Of a stretch of DNA of 64,000 nucleotides, positions 62,449 through 64,000 are shown piece by piece. The notes under the pieces are model-generated. The model was not told the origin of the DNA, searched no databases, and was given only the letters and a program-made list of their open reading frames with translations. Both the position numbers and the translations under genes were made by a program. Location: assembly GCF_001580545.1 (NCBI RefSeq), contig NZ_LRBG01000037.1:62001-126000 (forward strand). Reading direction: 5' to 3'. How positions within the stretch are numbered: position 1 is the first letter of the stretch; every line of letters begins with the position of its first letter. The DNA comes from Paraburkholderia monticola. Lineage in GTDB: Bacteria; Pseudomonadota; Gammaproteobacteria; Burkholderiales; Burkholderiaceae.

Positions 62449-63286
62449 TCACATCCCGTATTGATTAATCGCTGCGACGACCAAACCGACTGTGCGCCAT
62501 GGAAGTTTTCTTACGAGCTAAGCAGGTCCGGCTTCGCGGCGCCCTTCCGTCTGACGCCCAATTGACGCATTGTCTACGAGAAGGTGGCGATCTGCAAAGA
62601 CGTGCTCGTCGTCGTGCGTTTCCAATACAACGCCGCCGAGCAAGCGACACGGGGGCCAGTGAGTGCACCTCGGCCTTGTCATGAGGACGTCCCGTGGCAA
62701 ACAGGGGCGGCGTTTGAACGACCGCTTTGGAGAAATGTGGCCGTCCGCAGTGGGTCGGGAGTATGAGTTCACTGACGCAGAAAGCTGCCGCCCGGCTGGT
62801 CAACGCCGCCACCGTCAGCAATCCGCGACACTGCCGACATGAAACCTAGCCTCCGTCAATGTCAACAACGGCCGATGACTTGCCCTCAACTGACCCCGCC
62901 AAATGACCACTCCACTCTGATGCCTCCCCTTGAAAATGTGACGGCTCGACTCGCCGCTGTGGGTCCGTCGAAAGAAGCGAGAAACCCGTCTCCTGTCGTC
63001 GCGATTTCCCGCCCACGGAAATGCTCGATCGGCTTGAATGATCTGTGCCCCCTATCGGCGGCAGACACTGCGCTTTGGGCGTGATCCGAAGCGGCGATCG
63101 GCGGATGCACAACTGCCGCGGACACTCCAGCCACCGCTTTTATTCCCCCTTCCCACGAAAATAAATCGCCGCTTCCGCACGGAACAATCCTCCACCCCCC
63201 GCTGTTTTGCTAGTGACGGTCGCGGCAACCTGCGGCGGCCCCACACGGCACGATTCGTCCCGCGAACCGGCCACGCAGGAGGAATC
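62449..63286. other. 838-nt region with decayed coding sequence
   Basis: No intact gene was found. The stretch contains a remnant of a cyclase gene (62943-63032). The part from about 62840 to 62930 has the look of an insertion-sequence edge (repeated purine/pyrimidine blocks and CAATGTCAACAACGGCC), but I could not identify ends. Frames in 62465-62821 look non-coding. Confidence 0.4.
62943..63032 (-). pseudogene. Remnant of a class III adenylate/guanylate cyclase gene
   Basis: The minus-strand frame reads KPIEHFRGREIATTGDGFLA then SFDGPTAASRA, matching the cyclase stretch RGREVKTTGDGFLATFDGP that surrounds the second metal-binding Asp. The sequence before and after loses similarity at once. 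About 30 codons survive, so this is a gene fossil, not an active cyclase. Confidence 0.7.
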
Positions 63287-63421
63287 ATGCACCGCGCCAT
63301 CTATATCCAGGACCAGAGCTTTTTCAACCTCGGCTGCTTCTATCGCGTGGACCTGCGCAGCCGAAGCGGCCGCCTGATCGAAACGCACTACGTGACATTC
63401 AGCGACGTCGCGTGGTGCTAG
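63287..63421 (+). CDS. 44-residue small protein of unknown function
   Basis: A 45-codon frame starts behind a near-perfect GCAGGAGGAATC. It encodes MHRAIYIQDQSFFNLGCFYR followed by VDLRSRSGRLIETHYVTFSD and a C-terminal VAWC. The pattern is beta-rich, and codon use fits the genome. The next gene starts 51 nt downstream in the same direction. No family recognised. Confidence 0.55.
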   Translation: MHRAIYIQDQSFFNLGCFYRVDLRSRSGRLIETHYVTFSDVAWC

Positions 63422-63471
63422 GACGCACGCGGCGCGGCTATCGATCACTTCAGACCCGAGGAGACCCACCC

Positions 63472-64000
63472 ATGACTTACGCTTACGCCCGCCTGCCGGA
63501 CATCGTCCCCTACGATGAATGGTTGCGAGGAACTTCGGTGCTGCTAAAAGTGCGCAGCTCGGCGCTGAAGAACCTGGACGAGCAGATCCTGCTATACCAC
63601 CGCGACCGCACCGTATACCAGTTCCATCTTCTGGTGAGCGCGTTCGAATACTGGCAAGACTCCATCGGCCCCGGCGATGTCTGGAAGGATGTCTCGCGCA
63701 ACAGCTCGAACTATTTCACGCTGCTCGATCAGCAACTGCAAGGCAAGGGCGACACCGACGCCGCAGCCGGCGCGCAGGACTTCATGACGCCGGCGCTCAT
63801 CAATTCGCGGCTCGGCGTGCTGTATCTCTTCGGCAACCTCGAGATCGAGGACGACATATTCCAGGTGCTGCTGGAAGGCGCTTTCGAGATCACCAACGCC
63901 GGTCTCGGACTCGCACCGGACAGCAACGAGGCCGCATCGATTGCCAGCGACGTGCTCGACAACAGTCTCGTGCAGAAGTCGGCGTCGGTCGCGCTCGAAC
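63472..64000 (+). CDS. Unrecognised protein, 3' end beyond the window
   Basis: The frame starts MTYAYARLPDIVPYDEWLRG behind CGAGGAGACCCACCC and is open to the window edge (176 codons). It has good genome-typical codon use, is soluble and alpha/beta by pattern (YHRDRTVYQFHLLVSAFEYW; ALINSRLGVLYLFGNLEIED), with an acidic end. I cannot place it in a family. It is probably co-transcribed with the 44-residue gene before it. Confidence 0.65.
   Translation, partial: MTYAYARLPDIVPYDEWLRGTSVLLKVRSSALKNLDEQILLYHRDRTVYQFHLLVSAFEYWQDSIGPGDVWKDVSRNSSNYFTLLDQQLQGKGDTDAAAGAQDFMTPALINSRLGVLYLFGNLEIEDDIFQVLLEGAFEITNAGLGLAPDSNEAASIASDVLDNSLVQKSASVALE

Overview
The window is about 63% GC with strong G/C third-position bias. 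It carries several small families typical of Burkholderiaceae (DUF3563, DUF4148, DUF1488, a CopG/PHB-depolymerase pair, QseBC-type signalling), so the source is most likely a Paraburkholderia- or Caballeronia-like beta-proteobacterium. The mix of catabolic gene sets, small stress-type proteins and gene relics suggests a secondary replicon or an accessory part of the main chromosome. I saw no rRNA, tRNA or CRISPR array. All names come from reading the sequence; no database search was run.

Layout. 1-7.6 kb: the end of a LolA-like gene, an SRPBCC protein, a YitH-like acetyltransferase, a four-gene CUT2-type sugar ABC importer (binding protein, ATPase, two permeases; all minus) and a small EthD protein. 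8-14.3 kb: a 1207-residue SAM/class III cyclase/ATPase protein, a DUF4242 protein and a SulP anion transporter with a fused cyclic-nucleotide-binding domain, a possible cNMP signalling module. 14.4-20 kb: many microproteins, two transglutaminase-like proteins and a solitary HicB. 20.3-23.6 kb: an NRAMP transporter relic, a CopG regulator with a clear promoter/palindrome, a PHB depolymerase, a SHOCT protein and a DUF4410 lipoprotein.

23.7-30.8 kb: a LysR regulator divergent from a D-glutamate cyclase-like hydro-lyase, an MFS transporter and a fused 5-oxoprolinase, which together suggest D-glutamate/5-oxoproline use. 30.8-36.6 kb: MarC, UspA, TerB-like, DUF3563 and small envelope proteins, then a QseC/QseB-like two-component system. 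36.9-44.5 kb: a methyltransferase, a hydrolase, a radical SAM protein, an SbmA/YddA-like ABC exporter and a ModA-like binding protein. 44.7-51.5 kb: a hydantoin/dihydropyrimidine-type cluster (NCS1 permease, racemase-like protein, dihydropyrimidinase, AMDase/maleate-isomerase-like protein, MFS) with a divergent GntR regulator.

52.0-53.7 kb is an IS1182-family insertion with imperfect terminal repeats and a 7-bp flanking direct repeat. 53.9-64 kb is patchier: an ArsR/AHSA1 pair whose operator covers the start codon, a GST, a WYL regulator, a VOC protein, an isolated AhpF N-terminal domain, a BON protein, a Sel1 lipoprotein, orphan small genes, an SDR, a cyclase gene remnant, and an unrecognised gene running off the end. 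Five copies of a ~46-nt dispersed repeat lie between genes from 56.0 to 61.5 kb.
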